A stretch of DNA of 64,000 nt from Natrialba taiwanensis DSM 12281. Lineage in GTDB: Archaea > Halobacteriota > Halobacteria > Halobacteriales > Natrialbaceae. Both the position numbers and the translations under genes were made by a program. The notes beneath the pieces were generated by a model. It searched no databases. It saw nothing but the letters and a program-made list of their open reading frames with translations, and had not been told where the DNA came from. The DNA is taken from NCBI RefSeq assembly GCF_000337595.1, contig NZ_AOIL01000067.1, positions 264,240 through 328,239 on the forward strand, written 5' to 3'. This document shows, piece by piece, positions 8,677-18,685 of this stretch (position 1 is its first letter; each line of letters opens with the position of its first letter).

Positions 8677-9471
8677 TCACGGTATCGGTGGGCCTGCAGT
8701 CTCCGGTGGCTCGCCCCCACCCGACTCCGACCATCCCGCGTCGACGGGCCGGTCGGGCGTCCCCGACTCAGGTTCGACCGGGAGTTCAGTTCCGTCCAGT
8801 GGGTCCCACTCATCATCGCCCTCGTCGCCCCCGTCATCCTCGTCGCCCTCAGCGTCCCCCTCCCCGTCGCGCCACCGTGACTCGAGTTCGGAACGCACGT
8901 CGGCCGCATCGAAATCGTCCTCGCTGAACTCGGTCGAAACGTCGGCCGGCAGTTCGGGTGGCTGGCGTTCGTCGGTGGCGGGCTCTGATGCTGTCTCCGG
9001 GTCGGCCGTCGATTCTGCGGTCGTTTCGGCCGCCGTTGTCGCCACCGCAGTCGAGGTGGTCGTCTGAGATGTCGTGGTCGACGCCTCAGTTCCCGTGTTT
9101 GTCTCCGAAGACGCGGTTGTCTCGACCGTCACCGTTCCCTCGGTGTCTGCTGTCGTCGCGGAACCGTCGACGACGGACTCGCCGTTCGATGGGGCTACGG
9201 ACGTCGCCGTGTCGGGATCCTCGCTTGCAGTCGAGTCGTTCGTTTCTGTCATGTCGTCCGTTGCACCAGTCTCATCCGTCCCGTCCGTTGCATCCGTCTC
9301 ATCCGGCGATTCCGTCGAATCGATCGAACTGGAACGATCGGGCATCATACTCGGCGCGAAGACAGCGATGAGCAGCGAGAACGTACACAACACCACCACA
9401 ACCGTCACGATGAGCGTCCGGGTCGTCGGAAGCTGATCGTCGGATTCGGGCCGGTCAGACGAGTTCACCAT
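8677..9471 (-). CDS. Membrane-anchored Ser/Thr/Asp-rich protein of unknown function
   Basis: 264 residues with a single hydrophobic segment at about residues 19-42 (LIVTVVVVLCTFSLLIAVFA), so an N-in, C-out topology is likely. The rest is low-complexity Ser/Thr/Glu/Asp with Pro towards the C-terminus and would suit a heavily glycosylated stalk. The C-terminal 90 residues (PPELPADVSTEFSEDDFDA) are acidic without a fold I recognise. The strongly biased composition means the frame rests mostly on its clean start, TM segment and acidic bias. Confidence 0.55.
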   Translation of the reverse strand: MVNSSDRPESDDQLPTTRTLIVTVVVVLCTFSLLIAVFAPSMMPDRSSSIDSTESPDETDATDGTDETGATDDMTETNDSTASEDPDTATSVAPSNGESVVDGSATTADTEGTVTVETTASSETNTGTEASTTTSQTTTSTAVATTAAETTAESTADPETASEPATDERQPPELPADVSTEFSEDDFDAADVRSELESRWRDGEGDAEGDEDDGGDEGDDEWDPLDGTELPVEPESGTPDRPVDAGWSESGGGEPPETAGPPIP

Positions 9472-9600
9472 TCGAGACTCTCCAGACGTGACGGTGAGCC
9501 TTTGTTAAGCGTCGCCCACACCTGTAGCTCTGGATTACGGGGCTTGTTACCCGTGCTTTGCGCCGCGTAGGTTCGGTGCCGACCGGTGGCGAACAATGAT

Positions 9601-12531
9601 ATGGACGGCACCCAGAGTGGTGATAACGAGTCCCGCTATATGACAGACAAGTACGATCACGCGCAGGTCCAGGAGTTCTGGCAGTACGTCTGGGAGCGCG
9701 ACGGGGTCGCCCGCCTTTCGGACGACGCCGTCGATCCGACGTACGTCCTCGGCATGTTCCCCTACACCTCCGGGACGCTGCACATGGGCCACGTCCGGAA
9801 CTACGCGATCACCGACGCCTACGCTCGCTATCGCCGGCTACAGGGCGACGATGTCCTCCATCCGATGGGGTGGGATGCCTTTGGCCTGCCCGCCGAAAAC
9901 GCGGCCTACGAGCGGGCGAGCGATCCCGAATCCTGGACCCGCGCGTGCATCCGCCGCATGCGAGAAGAACTCGAGACGATGGGCTTTGGCTACGACTGGT
10001 CGCGGGAGGTTACGACCTGTGAGCCCGCCTACTACCGCTGGAATCAGTGGCTGTTCAAGCGGTTCTACGAGGCCGACCTCGTCGAGTTCACCGGTGCGAC
10101 GGTCAACTGGTGCCCGGACTGCGAGACGGTACTGGCCGACGCGCAGGTCGCCGTTTCCGACAGCGGCGGTGATGCCGATGGCGACGGTGATGACGACCAT
10201 CACGACGGAACCCGCGTCTGCTGGCGCTGTGAAACGCCCGTTGAACGGCGCGAACTCGACCAGTGGTTCTTCACGATCACCGACTACGCGGACGAACTCG
10301 CCGACGGCCTCGACGAACTCGACGGCTGGCCCGAGGGGGTTCGGGAGATCCAGCGCAACTGGATCGGCCGCCAGGACGGTGCGCGACTCGCGTTCGACCT
10401 GTCGAACGCCCCGAGCACCGCCGCCGAATCCGTCGACGTATTCAGCACCCGCCCCGAAACCGCCTTCGGCGCGACATTCCTCGCCGTCTCGCCCGAGCAC
10501 GATCTGGCGACTGCACTCGCAGAGACGGACACGGCGGTCGCCGCGTTCGTCGACCGCGCACGAACTCGTGACGCGACCGGACACGCCGACCGCGACGAGT
10601 ACAGCGGTTCGGGTATCGAAACGGATGCGACGGCAGTGAATCCGCTGACGGGCGAGGAGGTGCCGGTGTACGTCGCCGAGTACGTTCTGGGTGATGTGGG
10701 AACCGGCGCAGTGATGGGCGTGCCGGGACACAACGAACAGGACTACGAGTTCGCCCGCGAGCACGACCTGGCGGTGGAGACGGTCGTCGTTCCCGTGGCC
10801 GACGCGGCGGATAACGTGACCTCCGGGCCCGAGAACGGCCCCTACACCGACGAGGGCGTGCTCGACCTCGGGACCGAGACGGATAGCGAATACGACGGCC
10901 TTGCGGATGAAACGGTTCGAGAAGAACTGCTCGCGGATCACGAGGCGATCGAATCGGACGTGACCTACCGCCTGCGCGACTGGCTGATCTCGCGCCAGCG
11001 CTACTGGGGCACGCCGATTCCGGTCGTCCACTGCGAGGACTGCGGCCACGTCCTCGTTCCCGACGACGAACTCCCGGTCGAACTTCCCGAGTTCGTCCAG
11101 ACGACCGGCAACCCGCTCGACGCCGCCACGGAGTGGACGGAGACGACCTGTCCCGACTGCGGCGGGCCGGCCGAGCGGGAGACGGACACGATGGATACCT
11201 TCGTGGACTCCTCGTGGTACTTCCTGCGCTTTCTCTCGCCCGACCTCGCGGACGCGCCCTTCGATACCGAGCGGGCGAACGAGTGGCTGCCGGTCGACAT
11301 CTACGTCGGCGGCGACGAACACGCGATCCTCCACCTGCTGTACATCCGCTTCGTGACGCGTGCGCTTTCGGATCTGGGGCTACTCGATCGGCGCGAACCG
11401 GTCGAGCGGCTCGTTAGCCAGGGGACCGTCCTCTACGAGGGTGAGAAGATGTCCACCTCGTCCGGCAACGTCGTCACTCCCGACGAGTACGGCGCGGAAA
11501 CGACACGGCTGTTCGTCCTCTCGGCCGCCCATCCAGAACAGGACTTCGAGTGGACTGCAAACGACGTGCGCGGTGCCTACGACCTCCAGCAGACCCTGTA
11601 CGGAATGGCGACGGCGTTCGTCGACGAGGGGACGACTCGAGTCGAACGCGCACCCCACGACGACTACCTCGACCGGGAGATCGACCGCACGATCGTCGCC
11701 GTTACCGACGAGTTCGATCGGCTGCGATTCCACCGGGTGGTCACCGAAATTCGTGAACTCGCGGGACTGCTTCGGCGCTACCGGTCGTTCGATCGCGTTC
11801 ACGGCGACACCTATCGGCGCGGGCTACTGACGATCGCCACGCTCATCTCGCCGCTTGCTCCCCATCTCGGGGAAGAACTCTGGAACATCCTCCGCGGCGA
11901 GGGGCTGGTCGTCGAAACCGACTGGCCCTCGTTGGCTACTGCCGGCGATTTCTCATCTCCGGCTACCGACGCTTCCGATACCGCTCCCAACGTCACCTCC
12001 GCAACCGATTCCACCTCCGCAACCGCCGGCACCGACGCCTCGACGGCCGAGACCGAGATCGAGTATGAACTCGAGCGGCGACTCGTCGAAACGACGCTCT
12101 CGGACGTTCGAGACATCGTCGATGTCGCGTCGATCGACAACCCGGAGCGGATCGAGCTGGTCGTCGCACAGCCCTGGAAATACGACGTTCTGGCCCATCT
12201 CGATCATCTCGATCAAACCGAGGGCGACGCGATCGACATCGACGCCGTCCTCGACGATCTCGAGTTCAACGTGCCAGTCGACCGGGCGGCCGTCGCCGAG
12301 TTCGTGCAGACGGAAGGCGACCGCCCCGGGCAGTCGCCGCTTTCTGCCCGGCGTGAACGCGGGATTCTCGACCGTGCGTCCTGGCTCCTTGCCGACGAGT
12401 TCGGTGCGTCCGTCGTGGTTCGACAGGCCGATGCCGGTGGGCCGGCCGGGCGTCGTGGCGACGCTGAACTCGACGCCGACGAGTTGGCACGGCGGGCTCG
12501 ACCGGGGAAGCCGGCGATTCGAATCGAGTGA
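9601..12531 (+). CDS. leuS: Leucyl-tRNA synthetase
   Basis: Class I aminoacyl-tRNA synthetase that charges tRNA-Leu. The Rossmann fold carries the HIGH-type motif HMGHVRNYAI at about residue 61 and the KMSKS motif as KMSTS at about residue 616. Between them are a zinc-like CPDC...CWRC pair and the CP1 editing domain (MGVPGHNEQDYEFA). The catalytic and editing motifs are of the bacterial LeuRS type. The C-terminal region after a Ser/Thr/Ala-rich insert (about 780-815) looks archaeal. Published work on Natrialba magadii describes such hybrid LeuRSs in haloarchaea. In-frame starts exist at GTG 9586 and ATG 9640 (MTDKYDHAQ); 9640 may be the true start because similarity begins there. Confidence 0.95.
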   Translation: MDGTQSGDNESRYMTDKYDHAQVQEFWQYVWERDGVARLSDDAVDPTYVLGMFPYTSGTLHMGHVRNYAITDAYARYRRLQGDDVLHPMGWDAFGLPAENAAYERASDPESWTRACIRRMREELETMGFGYDWSREVTTCEPAYYRWNQWLFKRFYEADLVEFTGATVNWCPDCETVLADAQVAVSDSGGDADGDGDDDHHDGTRVCWRCETPVERRELDQWFFTITDYADELADGLDELDGWPEGVREIQRNWIGRQDGARLAFDLSNAPSTAAESVDVFSTRPETAFGATFLAVSPEHDLATALAETDTAVAAFVDRARTRDATGHADRDEYSGSGIETDATAVNPLTGEEVPVYVAEYVLGDVGTGAVMGVPGHNEQDYEFAREHDLAVETVVVPVADAADNVTSGPENGPYTDEGVLDLGTETDSEYDGLADETVREELLADHEAIESDVTYRLRDWLISRQRYWGTPIPVVHCEDCGHVLVPDDELPVELPEFVQTTGNPLDAATEWTETTCPDCGGPAERETDTMDTFVDSSWYFLRFLSPDLADAPFDTERANEWLPVDIYVGGDEHAILHLLYIRFVTRALSDLGLLDRREPVERLVSQGTVLYEGEKMSTSSGNVVTPDEYGAETTRLFVLSAAHPEQDFEWTANDVRGAYDLQQTLYGMATAFVDEGTTRVERAPHDDYLDREIDRTIVAVTDEFDRLRFHRVVTEIRELAGLLRRYRSFDRVHGDTYRRGLLTIATLISPLAPHLGEELWNILRGEGLVVETDWPSLATAGDFSSPATDASDTAPNVTSATDSTSATAGTDASTAETEIEYELERRLVETTLSDVRDIVDVASIDNPERIELVVAQPWKYDVLAHLDHLDQTEGDAIDIDAVLDDLEFNVPVDRAAVAEFVQTEGDRPGQSPLSARRERGILDRASWLLADEFGASVVVRQADAGGPAGRRGDAELDADELARRARPGKPAIRIE

Positions 12532-12774
12532 TACGGACTGCTGTAAGTCATTTCCGGCGCAACCGCAGGACGGGCGCGGTCGCGCCGGTAAATCGTTACA
12601 GCAGACCGTATGAATCGGCGGGACGCGGCGGTGACGCGGGGAGAGGAGCTGTCTGGTCCCGATTTTCGGCGCGTTCGTACGGATACGCGCGTCGATTCGC
12701 GACGACCTGTGGACGATTCTCGGACGCGGGGCCTAACAGCAAGACAGATACGGCATCTCTCCTAACGGTCAACA

Positions 12775-13383
12775 ATGGCAACCGCGGACGCACAACAGCG
12801 ACTTCGGGAGCGGCCGATCGGGGCGACAGTCTTTCTGACGGTCGTGGGCTATACGCTCGTTCTCGGGACCTTCCTCCTCGACGTGCCGCTGTACCCGGAA
12901 CTGACGAACGCACAGGTCAATCTCCTCACCCACGCGATCGCGGTTATCAACACGGCGACGACGATACTGCTCGTCGCCGGCTGGTACTGGATTCGGGCCG
13001 GCGAAACCGGAAAGCATCGGATGGCGATGATAAGTGGGTTCGCGTTGATCATGCTGTTTCTGGTCGTCTACCTGATCAAGGTCGGCGGCGGCGGCACGAA
13101 GCTCTTCCAGGGTCCGGGCTGGGCCTACTACTCGTATCTGATCATGCTGGCGATTCACATTATCCTCTCTATCGTCTCCGTCCCGGTCGTTCTCTACGCG
13201 CTGATCCTCGGCCTGACACACACGCCGGCGGAGTTGAAACAGACGGCCCACGCCAGCGTCGGCCGCATCGCCGCCGGCGCGTGGATTTTGAGCCTCGTCC
13301 TCGGTGTCGTGACGTACGTACTGCTCAATCACGTCTTCACCTACGAGTTCAGCGCGATGCTCGTGCCACTGGTTTCGGTGTGA
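12775..13383 (+). CDS. DUF420 family membrane protein
   Basis: 202 residues with about five hydrophobic helices. The pattern follows the DUF420 (YozB/CtaM-like) family: NLLTHAIAVINTATTILLV, HRMAMISGFALIMLFLVVYL and AYYSYLIMLAIHIILSIVSV, with conserved His residues in the membrane region. In Bacillus a relative (CtaM) is needed for assembly of heme-copper oxidases. A role in respiratory-chain biogenesis is therefore plausible but inferred. It stands alone here between leuS and a histidine kinase. Confidence 0.85.
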   Translation: MATADAQQRLRERPIGATVFLTVVGYTLVLGTFLLDVPLYPELTNAQVNLLTHAIAVINTATTILLVAGWYWIRAGETGKHRMAMISGFALIMLFLVVYLIKVGGGGTKLFQGPGWAYYSYLIMLAIHIILSIVSVPVVLYALILGLTHTPAELKQTAHASVGRIAAGAWILSLVLGVVTYVLLNHVFTYEFSAMLVPLVSV

Positions 13384-13525
13384 GTCGGCCGGCCGAGGCC
13401 CGCTTTCGTATCGATACACAGCCACCCGTCTCAACGGGAAAGAACGGTTCAGATGCGTGAAAATCACCGCTTCAGTCAGATTTGAGGACAGGGTTTACGG
13501 GGATTGGCAGTGTAGGTGAGTCGAC

Positions 13526-15712
13526 ATGGATTCCCCGTCCCGGGACCCTGACACCGAACGATCCCAGCAGTTGCGCCAACAGCAGGTGTTGGCCGAACTC
13601 AGTGATCGGTCACTCGACGTCCGACGTGGTGCCGTGCGTGCTGGGATGGATGCGGCTGGTGAGCGTATCGATTCCGACTCCGGCTCCGATGACCATGGCA
13701 GCCTCACCGAGACGCTCGATGAACTCTTTCGAACGGCGGCAGAGCGAATCAGATCGACGCTCGGAACGGATTCGTGTTACGTTCTCGAAGTCGATTCGGC
13801 ACACGAGTTCTTTCACGTTCGTGCCGGTGCGCGCCGGACCGGTGACCTGAACGAGATGGGACCGATTCCGGTCGATCCCGATACGCAACTCGGGGTGACA
13901 CTCGTCTCGCCCGAGCCGATTCTCGTCGACGAGTTCACGACTGACGACCGGTTTGTGCGTGCCGGACCGCCGGTCGAAGACGAGGCGGCGAGTGGACTCG
14001 GCGTCAGGATCGATACGGGCCGCCGTGATCGCGAGGCGGACGGACGCGGTGTGTCCGCCAGCGGCGCTGCTCCCGGTACCGACGAATCGTCTCGGGATAC
14101 GGCTGGCGGCCGCGGTACGTGGGGTGTCCTCGGCACGTATTCGACGACGCCGCGCGAGTTCAGCGAGGGAGAGATCGCGTTCGTCGAGGCCGTCGCGAAT
14201 TTGCTCGCGCTGACGGTCGAGCGGACGCGGGCGGAGCGACGCCGGAAGGAAGAACAAACGCGCAGAAACAACGTGCTGGAAACCTCGCCGATCGGGATCA
14301 CGCTCATCAATGCCGAGGGACGACACGTCTTCTCGAACGATCGGGCGGAAGAGATTCTCGGCCGGTCGATCGAGGAATTAGAGACGTACACGCACAACGA
14401 CGAGCGGTGGGATCTCGTCGACGAGAACGGCGAGCAGATGTCGTTCGATGAGCTCCCGTTCTCGCGGGTGAAAGAGACGAAGGAACCGGTGTACGACGAA
14501 ATCGTCGGTATCAGACGGTCCTCCGACGAGCGAGTGTGGCTGCTGATACACTGCAGTCCGCTGTTCGATGTAGACGGCGAGTTCGACGGCGTCATCTACG
14601 CGTTCAGAGACATCACCGAGCGACGTGAACTCGAGAGTCGACTCGAAGAGATCCTGGGCCGGGTCGACGAGGCGGTCTGTGCGTTCGACGAGGACCTGCA
14701 GTATACGCACGTCAACGAACGGGCCGAGGAGTTGCTGCAGCGCCCGGCGGATGAACTCCTCGGTGAAAAGCTCTGGGAGCAGTTCCCGGAGTCGGCGAGC
14801 GAGAACGTCGTCCGGGAGAGTTTCGAGCGGGCGATGGAGTCGCAGGAACAGACGAGTTACGAACACTACTACGAGCCGGCCGATCTCTGGCTCGAGGTGA
14901 CGATCTATCCGTCGGAGACCGGTGCGTCGGTGTACTTCCGGGATATTACGGATCGGAAGAAGTACCAGCGTCGGCTCGAGGAGTCGAATGAACGACTCGA
15001 ACAGTTCGCCTACGCTGCGTCGCACGATCTACAAGAGCCGTTGCGGATGATCACGAGCTACTTGCGGCTCATCGAAAATCGGTACGCGGACGAGTTAGAT
15101 CAGGACGGCCGCGAGTTCATCGAGTACGCGGTCGACGGGGCAGAGCGGATGCAGGGGATGATCGACGGGTTGCTCCAGTTTTCGCGGGTCGAGACGCAGG
15201 GGGAGCCGTTCGAGCCGGTCGATCTGGAAGACGTTCTTGCGGACGTGCGGCGGGATTTACGGATGCAGATCGAGGAGAGCGAGGCCGAGATTGCGGCGGG
15301 TGAACTGCCGCGGGTGGAGGGAGACGGCAATCAGTTACGACAGGTGTTTCAGAACCTGTTGTCGAACGCGATCGAGTATGCCGACGACGAGCCGCCGCAA
15401 GTCCACATTTCGGCCCACGATACCGGCAAGGAGTGGGTTATCTCGGTACGCGACAACGGTTCCGGGATCGAGCCTGCCGATCAAGAGCGGATCTTCGGGT
15501 TGTTTCAGCGCCGTCACGATAGCGACGAGCAGACGGGTAGCGGGCTTGGGCTGGCGCTCTGTAAGCGGATTATCGAGCGCCACGGCGGCGAGATTTGGGT
15601 CGAATCGGAGCCCGGAGAGGGGGCGACGTTTTCGTTCACGTTGCCGACGCGATTGGGGCCGAAGCAAGAGTCGGCGTCGGGGTCAGAATCAGCCTCAAAG
15701 TCGGTAAACTGA
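13526..15712 (+). CDS. GAF/PAS sensor histidine kinase
   Basis: 728 residues without a membrane segment, so a cytoplasmic sensor. A GAF-like domain (about 50-235) with a Gly/Arg/Ser-rich internal insert is followed by two PAS domains (about 250-370 and 375-485). The transmitter follows: H-box AASHDLQEPLRM with His500, N-box NLLSNAIEYADDE, G1 DNGSGI and G2 GSGLGLALCKRI. This H-box type is shared with bacteriophytochrome-like kinases, but I see no chromophore-binding Cys motif. The C-terminus ends in a short Ser/Lys-rich tail. No response regulator gene is adjacent, so the partner is not known. Confidence 0.9.
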   Translation: MDSPSRDPDTERSQQLRQQQVLAELSDRSLDVRRGAVRAGMDAAGERIDSDSGSDDHGSLTETLDELFRTAAERIRSTLGTDSCYVLEVDSAHEFFHVRAGARRTGDLNEMGPIPVDPDTQLGVTLVSPEPILVDEFTTDDRFVRAGPPVEDEAASGLGVRIDTGRRDREADGRGVSASGAAPGTDESSRDTAGGRGTWGVLGTYSTTPREFSEGEIAFVEAVANLLALTVERTRAERRRKEEQTRRNNVLETSPIGITLINAEGRHVFSNDRAEEILGRSIEELETYTHNDERWDLVDENGEQMSFDELPFSRVKETKEPVYDEIVGIRRSSDERVWLLIHCSPLFDVDGEFDGVIYAFRDITERRELESRLEEILGRVDEAVCAFDEDLQYTHVNERAEELLQRPADELLGEKLWEQFPESASENVVRESFERAMESQEQTSYEHYYEPADLWLEVTIYPSETGASVYFRDITDRKKYQRRLEESNERLEQFAYAASHDLQEPLRMITSYLRLIENRYADELDQDGREFIEYAVDGAERMQGMIDGLLQFSRVETQGEPFEPVDLEDVLADVRRDLRMQIEESEAEIAAGELPRVEGDGNQLRQVFQNLLSNAIEYADDEPPQVHISAHDTGKEWVISVRDNGSGIEPADQERIFGLFQRRHDSDEQTGSGLGLALCKRIIERHGGEIWVESEPGEGATFSFTLPTRLGPKQESASGSESASKSVN

Positions 15713-15728
15713 GCGTCGTCGAGTTCGG

Positions 15729-16502
15729 TTAGTCGGTCTGCGGGATCGATCGTGCGCCGAGTGCGAAGACGATTCCGGCGAGAACCGCGAGGATGGCGAG
15801 GTTCGCCAGTGCGGGATCGACGCCGGCGATCGTAGCGGGGTTCGCACCGGGATCGGTCACCGCTCGGACGCCGCGCGTGAAGTACGTCAGCGGCGAGAGG
15901 TCCACGAGCGGTTCGAACCAGCCAGGTAACTGCTCGAGCGTGATAAACGTCTCCGAGAGGAACAGGAGCGGGAGGCCGATGCCGTTGCTCGCTGCGACGG
16001 CTCCGTCCTGTGAATCCGTGTAGCTGCCGAGCATCGCGCCGACGCCACAGAAGCAGACGACGCCGACGAGGATGTACGGCACGAGTAGGGGCGAGAAGGC
16101 GATTTCGGCACCCGTCAGGACGATCACGAGCCCGAGGATGAGGAGACTCGCCAGTCCGATGATGACGGCGTTGACGACTGTCTGGGCGAGCAGCCACTCC
16201 GCGCGGGTCAGCGGCGTCGTCGCGAGTTTTTCGAAGCGGTTGCCCTCGCGGTGGCGCGCGACTTCGCTGCCCATCCGCGACAGCGGCGTAAAGAGGACGA
16301 CGACGGCGAGATAGCCCGGCACGTAGTAGACCGCCGGCTCCGCGAACAGCCCGCCGCCGGCGGGATCGGTTCGGACGAGGGCCCCAAAGATGACGATCAG
16401 GATCACGGGGAAGAAAAACGTGAAGAAGACCGCCGTCCGACGGCGGATAAACGAGCGCCAGCCGGCTCCCGTCTCGGCCCGGACGCGGCTTGCAACGCTC
16501 AT
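15729..16502 (-). CDS. ABC-2 type transporter permease
   Basis: 257 residues with about six membrane helices and the ABC-2 permease pattern (RRRTAVFFTFFFPVILIVIF near the N-terminus; RMGSEVARHREGNRFEKLATTPLTR, the coupling-helix region). Exports an unknown substrate together with the ATPase encoded just upstream. Its ATG overlaps the end of the ATPase gene by three bases (the TGA/ATG run at 16499-16502), a sign of translational coupling within one operon. Confidence 0.9.
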   Translation of the reverse strand: MSVASRVRAETGAGWRSFIRRRTAVFFTFFFPVILIVIFGALVRTDPAGGGLFAEPAVYYVPGYLAVVVLFTPLSRMGSEVARHREGNRFEKLATTPLTRAEWLLAQTVVNAVIIGLASLLILGLVIVLTGAEIAFSPLLVPYILVGVVCFCGVGAMLGSYTDSQDGAVAASNGIGLPLLFLSETFITLEQLPGWFEPLVDLSPLTYFTRGVRAVTDPGANPATIAGVDPALANLAILAVLAGIVFALGARSIPQTD

Positions 16503-17527
16503 GCCGTCTCACCCGTCCGCGGCGCGTCTTCGCGTTCATCGTCGATCGGTTCGTCCGCGTGCGCGTCCGCATCCGTGTTTGTATTCGCATCGGACCCGCC
16601 TCCCCGCCCGGTGCGTTCGCGCTCGGCCGAATCCGCAAGCGTCAGGTAGACGTCTTCGAGGTCGGGTTCGGCCCACGCGAGCCCGGAGTACTCGATATCG
16701 TTGGTTTCGAGAGCGTCGACCACGGTTCCGATTTCGGCGGGCGAAATATCGCGGACGACGACGCCCTGATGATCGCGCTGTCGGCCTCGAGTCGGATGCT
16801 CGACGGCGAACGGGAGATCGGCGAACGCGTCCGAGGGTGCGTCCGTCTCGATTTCGAGGCGGCTCGTTCCGCCGTGTTCGTCGATCAGTTCGGCGGGCGT
16901 GCCCCGGGCGACGAGTTCGCCGTTCGAAAGCAGGCCGACGCGGTCCGCGAGCCGTTCGGCCTCGGCCATGTCGTGGGTCGTCAGGACAACCGTCGTCCCG
17001 GCGTCGGCGAGGGCCTCGATCAGCCGCCAGACGGTGCGCCGGCCGGCGGGATCGATTCCTGTCGTCGGCTCGTCGAGAAAGAGTACGTCGGGATCGTTGA
17101 CCAGCGTCGCGCCCACGCAGACCCGGCGTTGCTGCCCGCCCGAGAGGTCTTCGTACCAGGTGTCGGCCGCATCGACGAGGCCCACGTCGGCGAGCACGGC
17201 CGCCGGATCGCGTGTCTCCTCGTAGAGTCCGGCGTAGTACGTAAGGAGTTCGCGAGCGGTGAGCCGATCCGGCGGTGAGAACGCCTGCGGGAGGACGCCG
17301 AGTCGGTCGCGGTCGACGGCCGCCGGTGGCTCATCGAGCACGCGCGCCGATCCGGAGTCGGGATCGGTCGTTCCCGTCAGCGCACGGACGAGCGTCGTCT
17401 TGCCGGCCCCGTTCGGGCCGATGAGTGCAAAGACCTCGCCGCGGTCGACGGTCAGCGAGGCGGAATCGAGCGCGACCGTCTCGCCGTATGTCTTCGCGAG
17501 TTCAGTCGCGGCAACGACGGCAGACAT
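16499..17527 (-). CDS. ABC transporter ATP-binding protein (ABC-2 export type)
   Basis: 342 residues. Walker A GPNGAGKTT, signature LSGGQQRRVCVG, Walker B VLFLDEPTTGIDPAGRR and switch TTHDMAEAE are all intact. After the nucleotide-binding domain (about 1-235) is a C-terminal extension that includes a DUF4162-like region and an acidic Asp/Asn/Thr tail. The family (DrrA/NatA-like) powers export of drugs, lipids or polysaccharide. I start at ATG 17527; upstream codons do not match the family. It forms a two-gene operon with the permease at 15729-16502. Confidence 0.92.
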   Translation of the reverse strand: MSAVVAATELAKTYGETVALDSASLTVDRGEVFALIGPNGAGKTTLVRALTGTTDPDSGSARVLDEPPAAVDRDRLGVLPQAFSPPDRLTARELLTYYAGLYEETRDPAAVLADVGLVDAADTWYEDLSGGQQRRVCVGATLVNDPDVLFLDEPTTGIDPAGRRTVWRLIEALADAGTTVVLTTHDMAEAERLADRVGLLSNGELVARGTPAELIDEHGGTSRLEIETDAPSDAFADLPFAVEHPTRGRQRDHQGVVVRDISPAEIGTVVDALETNDIEYSGLAWAEPDLEDVYLTLADSAERERTGRGGGSDANTNTDADAHADEPIDDEREDAPRTGETA

Positions 17528-17627
17528 ACGAACGGCTACCCACGCCGTCCGGGTAAGCGGTTCGATTCCCGCGCTCTTGCCCACGCAGGCTCAATCGTTA
17601 CCGGCGCGTTCGTGATACGGTTTCGGC

Positions 17628-18581
17628 ATGACCCAGCTCGGCTACACCCTCTCGAGCGAAGAACACGGTCCGACCGAACTCGTCGAGTACGCCCGCCGCG
17701 CCGAGGAGGCCGGCTTCGACTTCGTCTCGATTTCGGATCACTTCCATCCGTGGATTCCGGCGCAGGGGGAGTCGCCGTTCGTCTGGAGCACCCTCGGCGG
17801 GATCGCGACGGCGACCGACGAGATCGAGGTCGGGGTCGGCGTCACCTGTCCGACGATGCGCATCCACCCGGTCAACGTCGCCCAGGCGGTCGCGACGGTC
17901 GAGGAGATGTTCGACGGCCGGTTCACCTTCGGCGTCGGTACCGGTGAGAACTTGAACGAGCACGTCACCGGCCACCGCTGGCCCGAACACGACGTTCGAC
18001 TCGAGATGCTGACGGAGGCCATGAACGTACTGCGAAGCCTCTGGACCGGCGACAATACGAGCCACCACGGCGAGCACTACACGGTCGAGAACGCGCGGCT
18101 GTTCACGGTCCCGGACGAGCAGCCGACGACGATCGCGAGCGCCTTCGGTCCGCAGACGGCCCGCTGGGCCGCAGAACACGGCGACGGACTCTGGTGTTCC
18201 GGACCGAAGGGTGCGGTGGTCGACGAGTACGAGGACGCCGGGGGCGACGGCCCAGCCTACTCCCAGTTGCACATCTGCTACGCCGACAGCGAGGACGAGG
18301 CGATCGACACCGTTCACGAGTACTGGCCAAACGGTTCACTGCCGGGTGAACTCGGGCAAGAACTGCCGACGCCGGCGCACTTCGAGCAGGCCACGGAGAT
18401 GGTCGACCGGGACGATATCGCCGAGAGCGGGACCACTACCGATCCGGACCCGCAGGTGCACATCGACAGTATCGAGACGGCGGTCGACGCGGGGTACGAT
18501 CACGTCTATGTCCACCAGATCGGCCCCGAACAGGAGCGGGCACTCGAGTTCTACGAGGAGGAGGTGTTGCCGGCGTTCTGA
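17628..18581 (+). CDS. F420-dependent LLM-class oxidoreductase (G6PD-like subfamily)
   Basis: 317 residues, a TIM-barrel luciferase-like flavin/F420 oxidoreductase. The N-terminal SISDHFHPWIP and the run GVGVTCPTMRIHPVNVAQA and FGVGTGENLNEHVTG are characteristic of the TIGR03557 group, which includes F420-dependent glucose-6-phosphate dehydrogenase and relatives. The physiological substrate in haloarchaea is not established, so a hydride transfer using coenzyme F420 is all that can be said. F420 in this genome is supported by gch3 at 40685-41446, which feeds its synthesis. It stands alone, divergent from the ABC exporter. Confidence 0.88.
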   Translation: MTQLGYTLSSEEHGPTELVEYARRAEEAGFDFVSISDHFHPWIPAQGESPFVWSTLGGIATATDEIEVGVGVTCPTMRIHPVNVAQAVATVEEMFDGRFTFGVGTGENLNEHVTGHRWPEHDVRLEMLTEAMNVLRSLWTGDNTSHHGEHYTVENARLFTVPDEQPTTIASAFGPQTARWAAEHGDGLWCSGPKGAVVDEYEDAGGDGPAYSQLHICYADSEDEAIDTVHEYWPNGSLPGELGQELPTPAHFEQATEMVDRDDIAESGTTTDPDPQVHIDSIETAVDAGYDHVYVHQIGPEQERALEFYEEEVLPAF

Positions 18582-18685
18582 TACGGGTGCGGTGCGGTCG
18601 TAAACGGTTTGCAAAACAGTTTCTCAGGGATCAAATTCGTCGTAACAACTGGATAGTAACGACGGTCTCCGGGAGTGGTACCGGT

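Noticed and set aside
9838-11334. A 498-codon open frame on the minus strand across leuS
   Set aside because: It is antisense to the clearly conserved LeuRS frame. High-GC DNA gives long antisense frames, and the translation has no motif and is rich in Arg, Val and Gly.
16390-17278. Plus-strand frames of 236 and 262 codons over the ABC exporter genes
   Set aside because: Walker A, signature and Walker B motifs are all on the minus strand.
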